Shown here piece after piece: positions 39,399-48,855 of a stretch of 64,000 nucleotides of DNA; position 1 is the first letter of the stretch; the number at the start of each line of letters is the position of its first letter. The position numbers were made by a program, and so were the translations under genes. The notes beneath the pieces were generated by a model. That model was given only the letters and a program-made list of their open reading frames with translations, was not told where the DNA came from and searched no databases. This DNA comes from Syntrophaceae bacterium UBA6078 (lineage in GTDB: Bacteria > Desulfobacterota > Syntrophia > Syntrophales > UBA2210): the NCBI GenBank assembly GCA_002428735.1, contig DIXO01000028.1:1-64000 (forward strand). The letters run 5' to 3'.

Positions 39399-39953
39399 AT
39401 GAATATCTACCACTATCATCATGAAACCGGAGAGTATTTGAAAACCACAGAGGCAAAACTTGACCCTCGTGAATCAAAAATACAGGACCAGGAAGTGTAC
39501 CTGATACCAGCCTGTGCCACATCCGTTGCCCCCCCGCAGGCGGAGGAAGGGATGGCTCGGGTGTTTGACGGGGCGGCGTGGAACCTGGTGGAAGACCACC
39601 GTGGTGAATCGCTGTATGCCGTGTCTGATGGGCAGATAACAACAATCACCGAGCTGGGAACGATCCCTGACGGTCATACGCTGGAGGTTCCCCCTGCTGG
39701 CATGGTGCAGCCTCAGTACGTCGATGGGGAGTGGATAGAGACGGCTATTGTCTTTCAGGGGATCGCTGTGCTGAGCAAGGACGACGTGGATGTGATCACA
39801 CGGCAAAGGATCATTGCATTAGGAGAGGAGAAGGCCAAGACGGAGAAGCTCCTCGCCGGTGATGGGGAGTGTACTATCTGGGACGACTTTATTGCTCAGC
39901 GGGCGATTATCCTCCAGGAAGGGGAGGATTGTATTTTGGATAACGGGTTTTAG
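39399..39953 (+). CDS. Tail fibre assembly protein
   Basis: 184 residues following the fibre gene, the usual place of the fibre chaperone. It starts MNIYHYHHETGEYLKTTEAK; LDPRESKIQDQEVYLIPACAT and ARVFDGAAWNLVEDHRGESL are typical of tail fibre assembly (DUF4376/Tfa-like) proteins. TIPDGHTLEVP at 39664-39681 resembles a diverged A unit but is probably native. Ends 112 bp before the right end. Confidence 0.75.
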   Translation: MNIYHYHHETGEYLKTTEAKLDPRESKIQDQEVYLIPACATSVAPPQAEEGMARVFDGAAWNLVEDHRGESLYAVSDGQITTITELGTIPDGHTLEVPPAGMVQPQYVDGEWIETAIVFQGIAVLSKDDVDVITRQRIIALGEEKAKTEKLLAGDGECTIWDDFIAQRAIILQEGEDCILDNGF

Positions 39954-40035
39954 CGTTCAGCCAAAGGACCGATTAAAACCCTTTTACTAAGGTTAAGCAC
40001 AAACCGTGCCACCGCAAACCTAAGCAGCATTACAA

Positions 40036-40065
40036 CTTACTGCCAATAAGTGCAAATTACTGCCA
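40036..40065 (-). other. Right attachment end with transposase-binding sites
   Basis: CTGCCAATAAGTG (40040-40052) is identical to 7175-7187, and TTACTGCCA (40057-40065) is the terminal inverted repeat. The two sites are closely spaced, as in the compact right end of Mu. 39954-40035 holds no gene. Confidence 0.75.
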
Positions 40066-40786
40066 CTCTGGCCGTCACGTTACAAATGGTAGTGGTCGTC
40101 ACCAGAACCACCATGAAAAAAGACATCCCCATTGAAAGGGTTTTCGTCCGGGCGATCGACGTTCCTCTCCGACGTATCTCCTCATGGAGGAGGACCCTCA
40201 TGGGACCGGCGAGAAAATCACCCACCAGAAACGTGTAGAGGGTGTAGATGCCGACGGCCAGCACGGCCCCGAGAAAAAGGTAGAGCGAACCGACGGGATC
40301 GCCGGTCCGCACCAGGACAAAGATTGTCAGAACCATCCCGACAAACGTGGCATACAGAAAGGCGTACCAGGTATTTGACAGGGGAAACCGCAAGTAGGCA
40401 TCGGCGAAGCGGGCGAAGGCATCATTGTTCAGTTCCTTGAGGGTGTCCAATTGCAGACCCGCGCTGAGGACCCGGTTCACTGTCTTGGGCACCGGTGTGA
40501 ACCCTGCCAGTCCCAGGCGGTTGAATAAGCCGAAATGGATAAAATGCAGGAGGGTCGTACAGCCAGTCGTGATGCCGGCAATCCAGATTCCGGTTCTGAC
40601 CAGTTCCGGGGGAAAGTGGTGAAAACTGGTCACCAGCATGAATGCGTACACCACCGAAAACCAGGAACCCATGACAGACAGAACGCTGACGGAGAATCCA
40701 AAAGAAATGTGTTTCGCCATGACGGCAAAGACCCGGATCAATAGCCAATACACCACGGGATACCGTCGGTATTCCATAAAATTCAT
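40037..40786 (-). pseudogene. N-terminal membrane half of a sensor kinase, cut by the prophage
   Basis: Host sequence runs from 40786 to 40066 (240 full codons) and then reads into the phage for nine more codons to a stop. The fragment has four to five hydrophobic segments (SFGFSVSVLSVMGSWFSVVY, GIWIAGITTGCTTLLHFIHF, YAFLYATFVGMVLTIFVLV, SLYLFLGAVLAVGIYTLYTF, FFMVVLVTTTTI) and a cytoplasmic loop, but no kinase domain. Joining 40066 to 7092 continues the frame through VVIVNSHIIITALF into the kinase fragment ending at 5153, for 886 residues. The missing target duplication is a caveat. Confidence 0.75.
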
Positions 40787-41321
40787 TGCCGGTTATTTCT
40801 CCAGTACATCCAGATACACTCCTGATACGCGCTTCCGTCGCTTCAAGAGCTGTCAGTGTGCGTCGATCACACGCGTTCCCCTCACCACTCTTCATCGGCA
40901 TACAGGCGGTACGACTTGAGGGTATTTGTGCGTTTTTAAAGCAGGTAAGGCCTTCTCGCCGAGAAAGAAAATGATCCGTCACGCAGGGGAGGAAACAACC
41001 GCGGATTTTCTCATACGGGAACCGGGAAACCACGAGCCATTCTTCTCGAGTCGTTCACGTTCTCTTTCCAGGCATCATTTTTGCTTATCCTTTTATCGAA
41101 AGTCCCGTTGACCGGCATCAACAGGGTACCCGAATTAATCGTTTTCCCTTGACTTTGGGGCATGTAAGGCTAAAGTAAAAACAGCGCTGATAGGGGAGAC
41201 ATGCGGGAACCGCTTCTTCTCTTGTTCTTCAAAAGATGAATTTCATTCCTTTTTATATGTTTTTTCTCGATATGAAACGGAGTAACTGACCGGGGGGGTG
41301 TCACCCATAAGACGGAGTATT
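40787..41321 (+). other. Intergenic region with promoter of the HD-GYP gene
   Basis: About 530 bp without a supported gene. TTGACT (41149-41154) and TAAAGT (41171-41176), 16 bp apart, form a sigma70-like promoter for the gene at 41322. Upstream of it lies the ribosome-binding region of the minus-strand kinase half. Confidence 0.5.
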
Positions 41322-43517
41322 ATGAAAGACGAAGCACGAACCAAGAAGGATCTGATCAACGAACTGGCTGTGTTGCGCCGCCGCCTGTCGGCTCTGGAAT
41401 CATTGGCACTGCCTGCCGAGGAGGGGTGCAAGAAGGAGGAGCACGTTCTTCCGCTCATGGATCTCCTCGGCGATGGCGTCTTTCATCTCAACCGGGACGG
41501 ATACTTCACGTTCGTGAACAAGGAAATAGCCACCAGAGTGGGTATCCCGGCTGAAACCTTTTATACCCGTCATTTCTTCGACATTTTGGACCCGCACGCC
41601 CACAGGCAGGCCCAGGAAAATTTCCACAGAACAATCAACGGGGAGCTGACAACCCCCTTCGAGGCGAGCTACCGGAGGGCAGACGGGCGTGTCATGGTGA
41701 TTGAGATCAGCTTGAGTGCCATCCGTGAAGAGGAAGAGATCGTCGGCGTGCGGGGTCTGACCCGGTATGCGGGGGGACGAAGAGAGGCGCAAGAATTCAT
41801 CAAACTCAATGAAGAGCGCTTCAGGAGGGTCGTGCAGATCGGTGCAGACGCGATCGCCCTTTTTGCCGCCGACGGCATATGCCGGTATATCTCCGATGCC
41901 ATAGAGAACATTCTCGGATATCGGCCCGATGAACTGGTGGGGATACAGTGGGAGCCATTTGTCCATCCCGACGATCGCTCCGTGATAACCGCCAGGCTTG
42001 CTCGCCTGCTGGAGGAGCCCGGGCACATCGCGAGAGCGGCATGCAGGGCCCGGCACCGGGACGGCTCCTGGCGGTGGATAGAGATGGCGGGAAGCAATCA
42101 GCTCCACGAAACGGAGGTAGAAGCCCTCATTATCAATGTCCGGGATATTACCGATGGCAAGCTGGCGCAGGAGGCGCTTGGGAACAGCGAACAGCGTTTC
42201 AAAGAACTGTTCGAGAACATGCGCATCTGCGCGGCGATCTACGAGGCCGTGGGAGATGGAGCGGACTTCATATTCAGGGATTTCAACCGTTCGGCGGAAA
42301 AAACGGAACAGATAAACAGGCAGGATGTTATCGGGAAATCGCTGGAACAGGTATTCCCGGGGGCCAGGGAGACGGGTTTCATTGACGTCCTGCGGCGGGT
42401 ATGGAGGACCGGGGCGGCCGAGCAGTATCCCGCCACGCTTTACCGGGACGGCCGCCTCGAAGGCTGGCGGGAGAATTACGTATACAAGCTCGCGTCGGGA
42501 GAGATCGTCGCCATATATGATGATCTCACCGAACAGAAACAGGTCGAGACGGCGGCCAGGGAAAGCGAAGAACGGTTTCGCGCCCTTTTTGACCGTTCCC
42601 TCGAATGCATGTACCTCTACGATTTCAAGGGAAGATTCCTGGATGCCAATCAGGCCGTCCTTGACCTGCTCGGGTATGACCGCGATGACCTTCCCCGCAT
42701 GAACATGGCGGATATCCTGGCTCCGGACCAGATTTCCAAGGCGTTGCAGCAGCAGAAAGAAATTATGAAATTGGGGTTTCAGAAGGAGATTACGGAATTT
42801 ACGGTGCGGCGCAAAGACGGTTCTTTTGTGGAATTTGAGACAAAGGCCTCTCTGGTGCACGTGGACGGCAAACCGGACGCGATCCTGGGGATCGCCCGTG
42901 ATATCACGGAGCGGAAAGAGCTTGTGGACCGGCTGCGGAGGACTGTCGAAGCCACGGCAAAGGCCATGGCCACCGTCGTCGAAACACGGGACCCCTTCAC
43001 AGCCGGGCATCAACGGCGAGTGGCCGATCTTGCCCAGGCCATTGCACGGGAAATGGGATTATCGCAGAAGCGGATAGCCGGTCTCCGGACGGCAGCGGCC
43101 CTCCATGATCTCGGAAAGATATCCGTTCCGGCGGAGATTCTCAGCAAACCGACGCGGTTGTCGGCCATGGAGTTCTCTCTGGTAAAACTCCACTCCCAGT
43201 CCGGATACGACATATTGAAAAATATCGACTTTCCCTGGCCTGTCGCCCGCATGGTGCTGGAACATCATGAACGGATCGACGGGAGCGGGTATCCGAGCGG
43301 CCTCCGCGGGGAGAATGTCCTTCTGGAATCACGAATCCTGGCTGTGGCCGACGTGGTCGAGGCAATGGGGTCATATCGGGCCTACCGGCCCTTTCTCGGA
43401 ATTGATGCGGCGCTGGAGGAGATTACCACGAACAGAGGGGTCACCTTCGATCCCCAGGCGGTGGATGCCTGTGTGGGGCTCTTCAGGGAGAAGGCATACC
43501 GGCTCCCGGATCAGTAA
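41322..43517 (+). CDS. PAS-domain HD-GYP phosphodiesterase
   Basis: 731 residues, without membrane segments. Four PAS-like modules follow an N-terminal helix: about residues 45-150 (LGDGVFHLNRDGYFTFVNKE), 160-275 (RRVVQIGADAIALFAADGIC), 285-400 (FKELFENMRICAAIYEAVGD) and 415-530 (RALFDRSLECMYLYDFKGRF). The output domain has the HD pair at 595-596 (ALHDLGKI) and a full GYP motif (ERIDGSGYPSGL, 653-658), so it should hydrolyse cyclic di-GMP. A GTG at 41298 is an alternative start; ATG 41322 has GGAG upstream. It faces away from the split kinase. Confidence 0.88.
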   Translation: MKDEARTKKDLINELAVLRRRLSALESLALPAEEGCKKEEHVLPLMDLLGDGVFHLNRDGYFTFVNKEIATRVGIPAETFYTRHFFDILDPHAHRQAQENFHRTINGELTTPFEASYRRADGRVMVIEISLSAIREEEEIVGVRGLTRYAGGRREAQEFIKLNEERFRRVVQIGADAIALFAADGICRYISDAIENILGYRPDELVGIQWEPFVHPDDRSVITARLARLLEEPGHIARAACRARHRDGSWRWIEMAGSNQLHETEVEALIINVRDITDGKLAQEALGNSEQRFKELFENMRICAAIYEAVGDGADFIFRDFNRSAEKTEQINRQDVIGKSLEQVFPGARETGFIDVLRRVWRTGAAEQYPATLYRDGRLEGWRENYVYKLASGEIVAIYDDLTEQKQVETAARESEERFRALFDRSLECMYLYDFKGRFLDANQAVLDLLGYDRDDLPRMNMADILAPDQISKALQQQKEIMKLGFQKEITEFTVRRKDGSFVEFETKASLVHVDGKPDAILGIARDITERKELVDRLRRTVEATAKAMATVVETRDPFTAGHQRRVADLAQAIAREMGLSQKRIAGLRTAAALHDLGKISVPAEILSKPTRLSAMEFSLVKLHSQSGYDILKNIDFPWPVARMVLEHHERIDGSGYPSGLRGENVLLESRILAVADVVEAMGSYRAYRPFLGIDAALEEITTNRGVTFDPQAVDACVGLFREKAYRLPDQ

Positions 43518-43652
43518 GCGCGCCGTTCCCATGACAGGCAAGATCAACCCGCCATATGCCGTCAGATGGCAGGCATTGCCGTGCACTTCACCCCACCGTT
43601 AACAACCCATGAGCAGACGCATTTCCGGCACTGTTGTGCCATCAAAACGCGC

Positions 43653-44612
43653 CTATGTCCTGATCTCCTGAAGCATGAAGACCAGATAAGAGATGGCAAA
43701 ACAGACCAGCGTCAAAGCAATCAGCACAATGATATAGGGGTATACCACAAGGACGCTCTGACCTATGGGCAGAGGATTCTGAAAGCGCCCCGCCGATATC
43801 TTCTCCATGGGGCCCATCAGCACGAGGGCCTCCGTCGTCTTTCTCATGGGATCGATGACAGTGGCTGACGCTTTCGTATAGAGCGACATGGGAGAGGACA
43901 GGGAAATTCCCTCTTTGACCCGAATGTTTTTTACTATCGCCTCGGTGCTGTCAACTCCCGGGGCGTTGGCCGGTGCTACCATATCCGCCAGCACGCTGGC
44001 TCCCAGGGACACGAAAAAGGACAGGAATATCCAGAGCGCCACGGAAGCCAGGGCCGAGGTGGCGATGCTCCTGAAGAAAATGGAAAAAAGAATGGAGAGC
44101 CCCAGCCAGAAAGAGATATAAAAGACACTGATAACGATGTAGAGCAGGAGGCGCCATATCTCCTCCGCTCCGGGGACCACGCCCAGCAGTATCAGCCCCA
44201 GGCCTGAGATTATGAGGACAATGGATACCAGCATGATGGTAATGGTGGTCACGCCGGCAAGAAATTTTCCGTTGATGACCGCGTCCCGGAAGATGGGCTG
44301 GGTGAGAATCTTGATCAGGGTACCCTCGGCCCTTTCACGGTTTATTGTATCAAAGCCCAGCACAATGCCGATGAGGGGGCCGAAGAAGGCCACGAACTGG
44401 ACCATGGAGAACATGGCGCCCGTGGTATTAAAGAGCATGAGAAAGACGAACTGAGGCTTGGCAACCCCCTCCAGGCTCTCCTTCAGAGTGATCCCCGCCA
44501 TGTAGCTCGTGATGACACTCACCATGGCGATAAGGGCGAAGAGAATCACAAAGCGGAAGCTGCTGAAGTGATCCGCCATTTCCTTTCTATACACCGCAGA
44601 AATCCCTTGCAT
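43653..44612 (-). CDS. ABC-2 type exporter permease
   Basis: 319 residues with six membrane segments and a large loop between 1 and 2, the ABC-2 (NosY-like) layout. FDTINRERAEGTLIKILTQP is the family's coupling region. It forms an exporter with the ATPase upstream (2-bp gap), and the NEW3 protein is the first gene of the same operon. The substrate is unknown. Confidence 0.85.
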   Translation of the reverse strand: MQGISAVYRKEMADHFSSFRFVILFALIAMVSVITSYMAGITLKESLEGVAKPQFVFLMLFNTTGAMFSMVQFVAFFGPLIGIVLGFDTINRERAEGTLIKILTQPIFRDAVINGKFLAGVTTITIMLVSIVLIISGLGLILLGVVPGAEEIWRLLLYIVISVFYISFWLGLSILFSIFFRSIATSALASVALWIFLSFFVSLGASVLADMVAPANAPGVDSTEAIVKNIRVKEGISLSSPMSLYTKASATVIDPMRKTTEALVLMGPMEKISAGRFQNPLPIGQSVLVVYPYIIVLIALTLVCFAISYLVFMLQEIRT

Positions 44613-44614
44613 GA

Positions 44615-45367
44615 TTAACCCTCCTGGAAGTATTTCATGTATATTTCTTCCAGACTGTATTCCTTCCCGTCCACTCCGAATTTTTCCTGGGCCAGCGCGT
44701 CGATGGAGCCTTCCGCGACCATTTCCCCCTTGATCATGATCCCCACGCGATGGGATATCTTTTGCACCTGGGTGAGGTGGTGCGATGAAAGAAGCACCGT
44801 GATGTTACGTTCCCTGTTGAGGGTCTTGATCAGATCAATGAGTCTGGCGGCCCCGTCAGGGTCCAGTCCCAGGGTGGGTTCGTCCAGAAACATGACCTTG
44901 GGGTCTTTCAAAAGGACCTCCGCCATCCCCAGCCGCTGTTTCATGCCCCGGGAATAGGCCCCCACCTTTTTGCGTTTCTCGTTCGTCAGTCCAACCGTTT
45001 CAAGCGCCTCGGAGATTTTTTCCGAGGTCGCGTCCCGGTCCATGCCGTTCAGGTCCGCAATGTAGCGCAGACTCTCAACCGCGTCCAGATCGCCGTAAAA
45101 TCCGACGTTTTCCGGCAGATATCCGACGATTTTTTTCACCTCACGTGCCTGCCGGATCGGATCAAGGCCGCAGACCAGCGCAGACCCTCCCGACGGTTCA
45201 CTCAGCCCCAGAAGCATGAGGAGGGTGGTCGATTTGCCTGCTCCGTTGGGCCCCAGAAAACCGAAGATTTCTCCTTCCTTCACGCTGAAGGAAAGCCCGT
45301 TCACGGCTGTCTGGCGGGGATACCGTTTGGTGAGATCAAAGGTTTCAATTACGTTCCCATTCTCCAT
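44615..45367 (-). CDS. ABC transporter ATP-binding protein
   Basis: 250 residues with Walker A GPNGAGKST (about 39-47), signature YSRGMKQRLGMAEVL, Walker B VMFLDEPTLGLD and an H-loop. Similar to NosF/CcmA-like exporters. Middle gene of a three-gene operon with 2-bp spacing on each side. Confidence 0.9.
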   Translation of the reverse strand: MENGNVIETFDLTKRYPRQTAVNGLSFSVKEGEIFGFLGPNGAGKSTTLLMLLGLSEPSGGSALVCGLDPIRQAREVKKIVGYLPENVGFYGDLDAVESLRYIADLNGMDRDATSEKISEALETVGLTNEKRKKVGAYSRGMKQRLGMAEVLLKDPKVMFLDEPTLGLDPDGAARLIDLIKTLNRERNITVLLSSHHLTQVQKISHRVGIMIKGEMVAEGSIDALAQEKFGVDGKEYSLEEIYMKYFQEG

Positions 45368-45369
45368 CC

Positions 45370-46593
45370 TTACCGCCTCCCCATGCGAATAAACAGGAAC
45401 ACCAGACCGATCACGACCAGAACGATGATGATAATTCCAACCCAGCCCCAGGCGGTGGAAGCGCGCACCGTTACTCTGAATTCCATGTTCTTCGCGCTTT
45501 TTTCTCCTTCCACACTCACCGCCACCGAATAATCACCCACCAGGGCCTGCTCTGCCGGCGTGATCTTCATCTCAACCTGGGAGAGCTCTCCGGGAGGGAG
45601 AGAGTCGATCTTTTCAGGGGTAAATTCAACCTTCCAGCTTTCCGGTTTGAAGGTCAGGAATTTGATGCCGTTCTGGGCGGCTGATCCGTTATTCTTGACG
45701 AAAAAAGAGATGGTTGCCGGTTTCCCCTGATAGGCGTTCAGGGAGAGCAGCCCATCGGCCGTCCCGGCATCCAGTTTGTAAGTCCCCGTGAGAACCACCG
45801 TCAATATGACCTCCCCTTTTGCCTTGTCAGAATTGATCTTCACCTTGATGGGATATTCACCCGGTTCTGCAAGGATGTAGGGCTTGACTTCGACGGCCAT
45901 GGACTGACTCTGATTCTCTTTGATCCGCAGGCTCGAGAAATACTTGTCTTCGTAGGAAGGCTTGAAGTTCACATCCCAGTTTTTGGGTCCCTCATAAGCG
46001 AGATTGAAGACCGCTTCTGCGTCGGTCTTGTTCTGCACCTCGATGGAAAACTCAAATTTGGCGTCCGTGGGGCCCTTGAGAACCGGATAGGACGTGGTGA
46101 TATTGATCCCTTCGGCCTTTTTTTCCTCCTTCTCCTTCTCCTCGACAGTGACGATTAACTCGCTCGCCGAGGTGAGGCGTCCGTCCCGGGTCTTCGCCCT
46201 GATGGGGAAAACATAGGTCCCGACCCCGGTTCCTTTTTCAGGTTCAGCCTTGATGGTCAGACTCTTACTGCTGTCGCTTTCCACGAACACTCCACTCACC
46301 TTGAAGCTGTATGTCTTGATCCAGGCTTTCCATCCCTTCGGAACCGTCGGCATGGAAATATCAATGGTCTCGCCCTGCCTGCCGCCGTTCCGGACCGTCA
46401 GATCGACGCTCACGCTTTCTCCCTCGGGTACCACCACGCTCGGATACTCGGGGGCAACCAGGATGTGACGGGGGGGCAGGGATTTTTCGGTATCGGCGAA
46501 TGCGGAAGGTGTAAACAGGGCCACCCCGCACAGCAATGCCCCCATGATCATTATCATGAAATGTCTTGAAATAATGTTCTGTATTCCTCTCAC
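45370..46593 (-). CDS. Secreted NEW3-domain membrane protein of the ABC operon
   Basis: 407 residues with a GTG start behind AGGAGG. A signal peptide (MIMIMGALLCGVALFTPSAFA) is followed by three Ig-like NEW3-type repeats with VPEGESVSVDLTVRNGG, FEFSIEVQNKTDAEAVFNLA and ISFFVKNNGSAAQNGIKF, and one C-terminal membrane segment (GWVGIIIIVLVVIGLVFLF) with a short basic tail. It would be anchored in the inner membrane facing the periplasm and may present or receive the exported substrate. Such proteins travel with ABC-2 exporters. Confidence 0.8.
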   Translation of the reverse strand: MRGIQNIISRHFMIMIMGALLCGVALFTPSAFADTEKSLPPRHILVAPEYPSVVVPEGESVSVDLTVRNGGRQGETIDISMPTVPKGWKAWIKTYSFKVSGVFVESDSSKSLTIKAEPEKGTGVGTYVFPIRAKTRDGRLTSASELIVTVEEKEKEEKKAEGINITTSYPVLKGPTDAKFEFSIEVQNKTDAEAVFNLAYEGPKNWDVNFKPSYEDKYFSSLRIKENQSQSMAVEVKPYILAEPGEYPIKVKINSDKAKGEVILTVVLTGTYKLDAGTADGLLSLNAYQGKPATISFFVKNNGSAAQNGIKFLTFKPESWKVEFTPEKIDSLPPGELSQVEMKITPAEQALVGDYSVAVSVEGEKSAKNMEFRVTVRASTAWGWVGIIIIVLVVIGLVFLFIRMGRR

Positions 46594-47124
46594 AGCGCCA
46601 ATCCTCCTACTTTATTTTTGTAGTGCAACCGTTCCACCATTTCCGGTTAAACGGAGAATGAACAGCGTCCTCATTCATCAGAGAACGAAACGTCCCGCCT
46701 TTGTGCCATGCGTCGTGGTGGTGAACATCGCCGTGTGAGAGACATCACAATCTGTCCGCAGGATATTGCTTCTGGAAACAGTCCCCCCCCGGCATGTAGG
46801 ATACGCTCTCGCTGCCGCAAATCACGGTGCCCCGAAACATGGGATCTTCAGCATAATACCCACGCATCCCATAGCACAGGTAATGCTAATCATCAAATCT
46901 TCTTTGTCAAGACGGAGCACTCATTTCTTTCATGCCAGCGCACCCTCCCCGTTCCCTCTTGACAATCTCAAAATGCTGATTACCTTTTTATCAGGATATC
47001 GATCGATGATCCATGAAAAGCTCTGATGATGGCTGATCAAAGTCGCTCTTTTCGGATTTTAGGATGCTGTGTTGGGGCTTTTGCTTTTAAAAACCACAAA
47101 CAGTCATGAAAGGAGGAAGGCATC
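46594..47124 (+). other. Intergenic region before the heat-shock cluster
   Basis: About 530 bp. TTGACA at 46959-46964 with TACCTT 16 bp downstream is a weak promoter candidate for the Hsp20 genes; no CIRCE element and no clear sigma32 promoter is visible. The left end holds the ribosome-binding site of the NEW3 gene. No gene is supported here. Confidence 0.35.
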
Positions 47125-47589
47125 ATGTTATTGACCAGAAGAACCGAGTGGCCCGCATGGGGCTGGGCGTCTCCCTTCGCGGAGTTGGAACGGATGAGGA
47201 GACAGATGGAATTGTTGAGTGGCGGTCTTTCACGGGGGCTCCTGGAAGCCTCCTCAGCCGGCGTGTTTCCTCTGATGAATGTCACTGAGGATAAGGATAA
47301 CTATTATGTCCGTGCCGAGCTTCCCGGATTCAAGGCGGCGGAGCTGGATATCTCCGTAACGGGGGACAGCCTCTCCATTGCAGGAGAAAGAAAACTCCCC
47401 GTTGAAGATGAAAAGGCTCAATATCACCGAAGAGAACGGGAGTCGGGTCAGTTCAGCCGGATCATCACCCTTCCCGCTCACGTGGATACGGGCAGGGTGG
47501 ATGCGCGCTGCGCGGATGGACTTCTTACGGTGGTTTTGCCGAAAGCAGAAGCGGCGAAGCCGAAACAGATCACCGTTAAAACATCGTAA
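47125..47589 (+). CDS. Hsp20-type small heat-shock protein 1
   Basis: 154 residues of the alpha-crystallin family, an ATP-independent holdase. The crystallin domain starts with FPLMNVTEDKDNYYVRAELP and ends with ADGLLTVVLPKAEAAKPKQI, containing the GxL motif. The basic N-terminus (TRRTEWPAWGWASPFAELER) is normal for class A. AAAGGAGGAAGG precedes the ATG. First gene of a stress cluster. Confidence 0.92.
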   Translation: MLLTRRTEWPAWGWASPFAELERMRRQMELLSGGLSRGLLEASSAGVFPLMNVTEDKDNYYVRAELPGFKAAELDISVTGDSLSIAGERKLPVEDEKAQYHRRERESGQFSRIITLPAHVDTGRVDARCADGLLTVVLPKAEAAKPKQITVKTS

Positions 47590-47621
47590 TCCGACGTAAG
47601 TAAGGAAAGGAGGAATGCACC

Positions 47622-48032
47622 ATGACAGACGCCGAAAACAAAGCCCTTCAGGCAAAAGAGAAGGCGGAGGTAACCACACCCGCGGAGGGAACAAAACCGG
47701 GGCTGGTCTTCACGCCCGCCGTTGACATATTTGAAACGGACAAGGAAATTACGGTGCTGGCCGACATGCCCGGCGTGAAGGCGGGAGAACTGAACATCGA
47801 CCTCCATGAAAATGTGCTGACCCTCGACAGCGACGTGAAGCCGCCCGAGGGGCCGAAGGAAGCGGATGTGATCAGGGAATACAATACGGGGAAATATTAC
47901 CGGCAGTTCAGGCTCTCGCAGGTTATCGACCAGGCAAAGATAGATGCCGAATTGAAGGACGGTGTCCTTCGGTTGAGGCTTCCCAAGGTAGAGGCGGCGA
48001 AACCGCGCCAGATACAAGTGAAAACAGCATAG
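47622..48032 (+). CDS. Hsp20-type small heat-shock protein 2
   Basis: 136 residues. FTPAVDIFETDKEITVLADM and KDGVLRLRLPKVEAAKPRQI delimit the crystallin domain. It differs clearly from the first Hsp20 (33-bp gap), so the pair probably co-assembles, as class A/B pairs do. AAAGGAGGAAT precedes the start. Confidence 0.92.
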   Translation: MTDAENKALQAKEKAEVTTPAEGTKPGLVFTPAVDIFETDKEITVLADMPGVKAGELNIDLHENVLTLDSDVKPPEGPKEADVIREYNTGKYYRQFRLSQVIDQAKIDAELKDGVLRLRLPKVEAAKPRQIQVKTA

Positions 48033-48161
48033 CCATGGGTATTCGGGCGCCGCTGACGCGAACGGGATTGGGTGATGGAACGGTTCCTCGGACGAGGATT
48101 CTTCCCATCACCCCGTCCGTACGAGAGCGACGGCATGCATTGACATTCACGCTCCAGGGGA

Positions 48162-48836
48162 ATGACCATGCGCGACTATTACATTGTGTTGGGGGTCGGC
48201 AGAGGGGCCGACCGGGATAAAATTCACAAGGCCTATCGAGCGGTTGTCAAAAAATATCATCCCGACGTGGCCCGGAATCGAGAGAGCGCCGGAAAATTCC
48301 TGGAAATCCGAGACGCCTATGAGACCTTGAGCGATGAAGAGAAGAGGAAACAGTACGACGCTGAACTTGAGAGGGAAGGATCATCACTCAGAATAAGAGA
48401 GGTTCCTGATATCATACAGGCCAGGAGAGAACGTCTTGAGCGGATAGAGGACCTGTTTTCGTCATCCGTCGACGAATTTCTCGAAGGGTTTCTGCCCGGA
48501 TTTTTTGATCTGTCCGGCCGCAGCCGGGAAAAGGACCTCTATTTTGAGGCGATACTGTCCGCCGAGGAAGCTTCGCACGGAGGGCTGTACCCTCTTACCA
48601 TTCCGGTATGGGAGCCGTGCCCCCGGTGCGGGAGATCCGGCCTGTGGGATCATTTCTTCTGTCCACTGTGCAGAGGCTACGGACGAATCCGGTCGGAACG
48701 GACATTTTCGCTGAGTATCCCCCCCCACGTCACGAACGGGACTGAAATACGATTGCCCCTGGGGGATATCGGCCTCGATACTGCCTCTATCACGGTTGTG
48801 GTATATGTGGTTCCTGATAGGAGGAACATTCCATGA
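48162..48836 (+). CDS. J-domain protein with a single zinc knuckle pair
   Basis: 224 residues. The N-terminal J domain has the HPD motif in KKYHPDVARNRESA and would stimulate an Hsp70. Instead of the four-repeat DnaJ zinc centre only one pair is present (CPRCGRSG and CPLCRGYG, about residues 154-174), followed by a substrate-like beta domain (SIPPHVTNGTEIRLPLGDIG). It is therefore a DnaJ-like rather than a true DnaJ. ATG 48168 is an alternative start. Likely one operon with the Hsp20 genes. Confidence 0.85.
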   Translation: MTMRDYYIVLGVGRGADRDKIHKAYRAVVKKYHPDVARNRESAGKFLEIRDAYETLSDEEKRKQYDAELEREGSSLRIREVPDIIQARRERLERIEDLFSSSVDEFLEGFLPGFFDLSGRSREKDLYFEAILSAEEASHGGLYPLTIPVWEPCPRCGRSGLWDHFFCPLCRGYGRIRSERTFSLSIPPHVTNGTEIRLPLGDIGLDTASITVVVYVVPDRRNIP

Positions 48837-48855
48837 AAAAGGGGAGGTGACGAGA

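Larger units (their letters stand above)
7093..40065. mobile_element. Complete Mu-like transposable prophage
   Basis: Both ends carry TGGCAGTAA in inverted orientation (7093-7101 and, reversed, 40057-40065), so the element starts with TG and ends with CA as Mu does. The content follows the Mu order: repressor and Ner, MuA, MuB, Gam, GemA, Mor-like activator, lysis, terminase, portal, head, then a P2/Mu-type contractile tail. Every core module looks intact, so the prophage may be functional. No 5-bp target duplication is visible: the flanking bases are TACTA on the left and CTCTG on the right. Size is 32,973 bp. Confidence 0.93.

Noticed and set aside
39664..39681. A-like sequence in the fibre assembly gene (TIPDGHT)
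   Set aside because: It differs from A at several positions, including the last part, and fits a native peptide; chance similarity is likelier than a decayed unit.
40422..41033. 203-codon minus-strand ORF overlapping the kinase N-terminal half
   Set aside because: It is in a different frame from the membrane segments of the kinase half and shows no domain; the other frame explains the region better.
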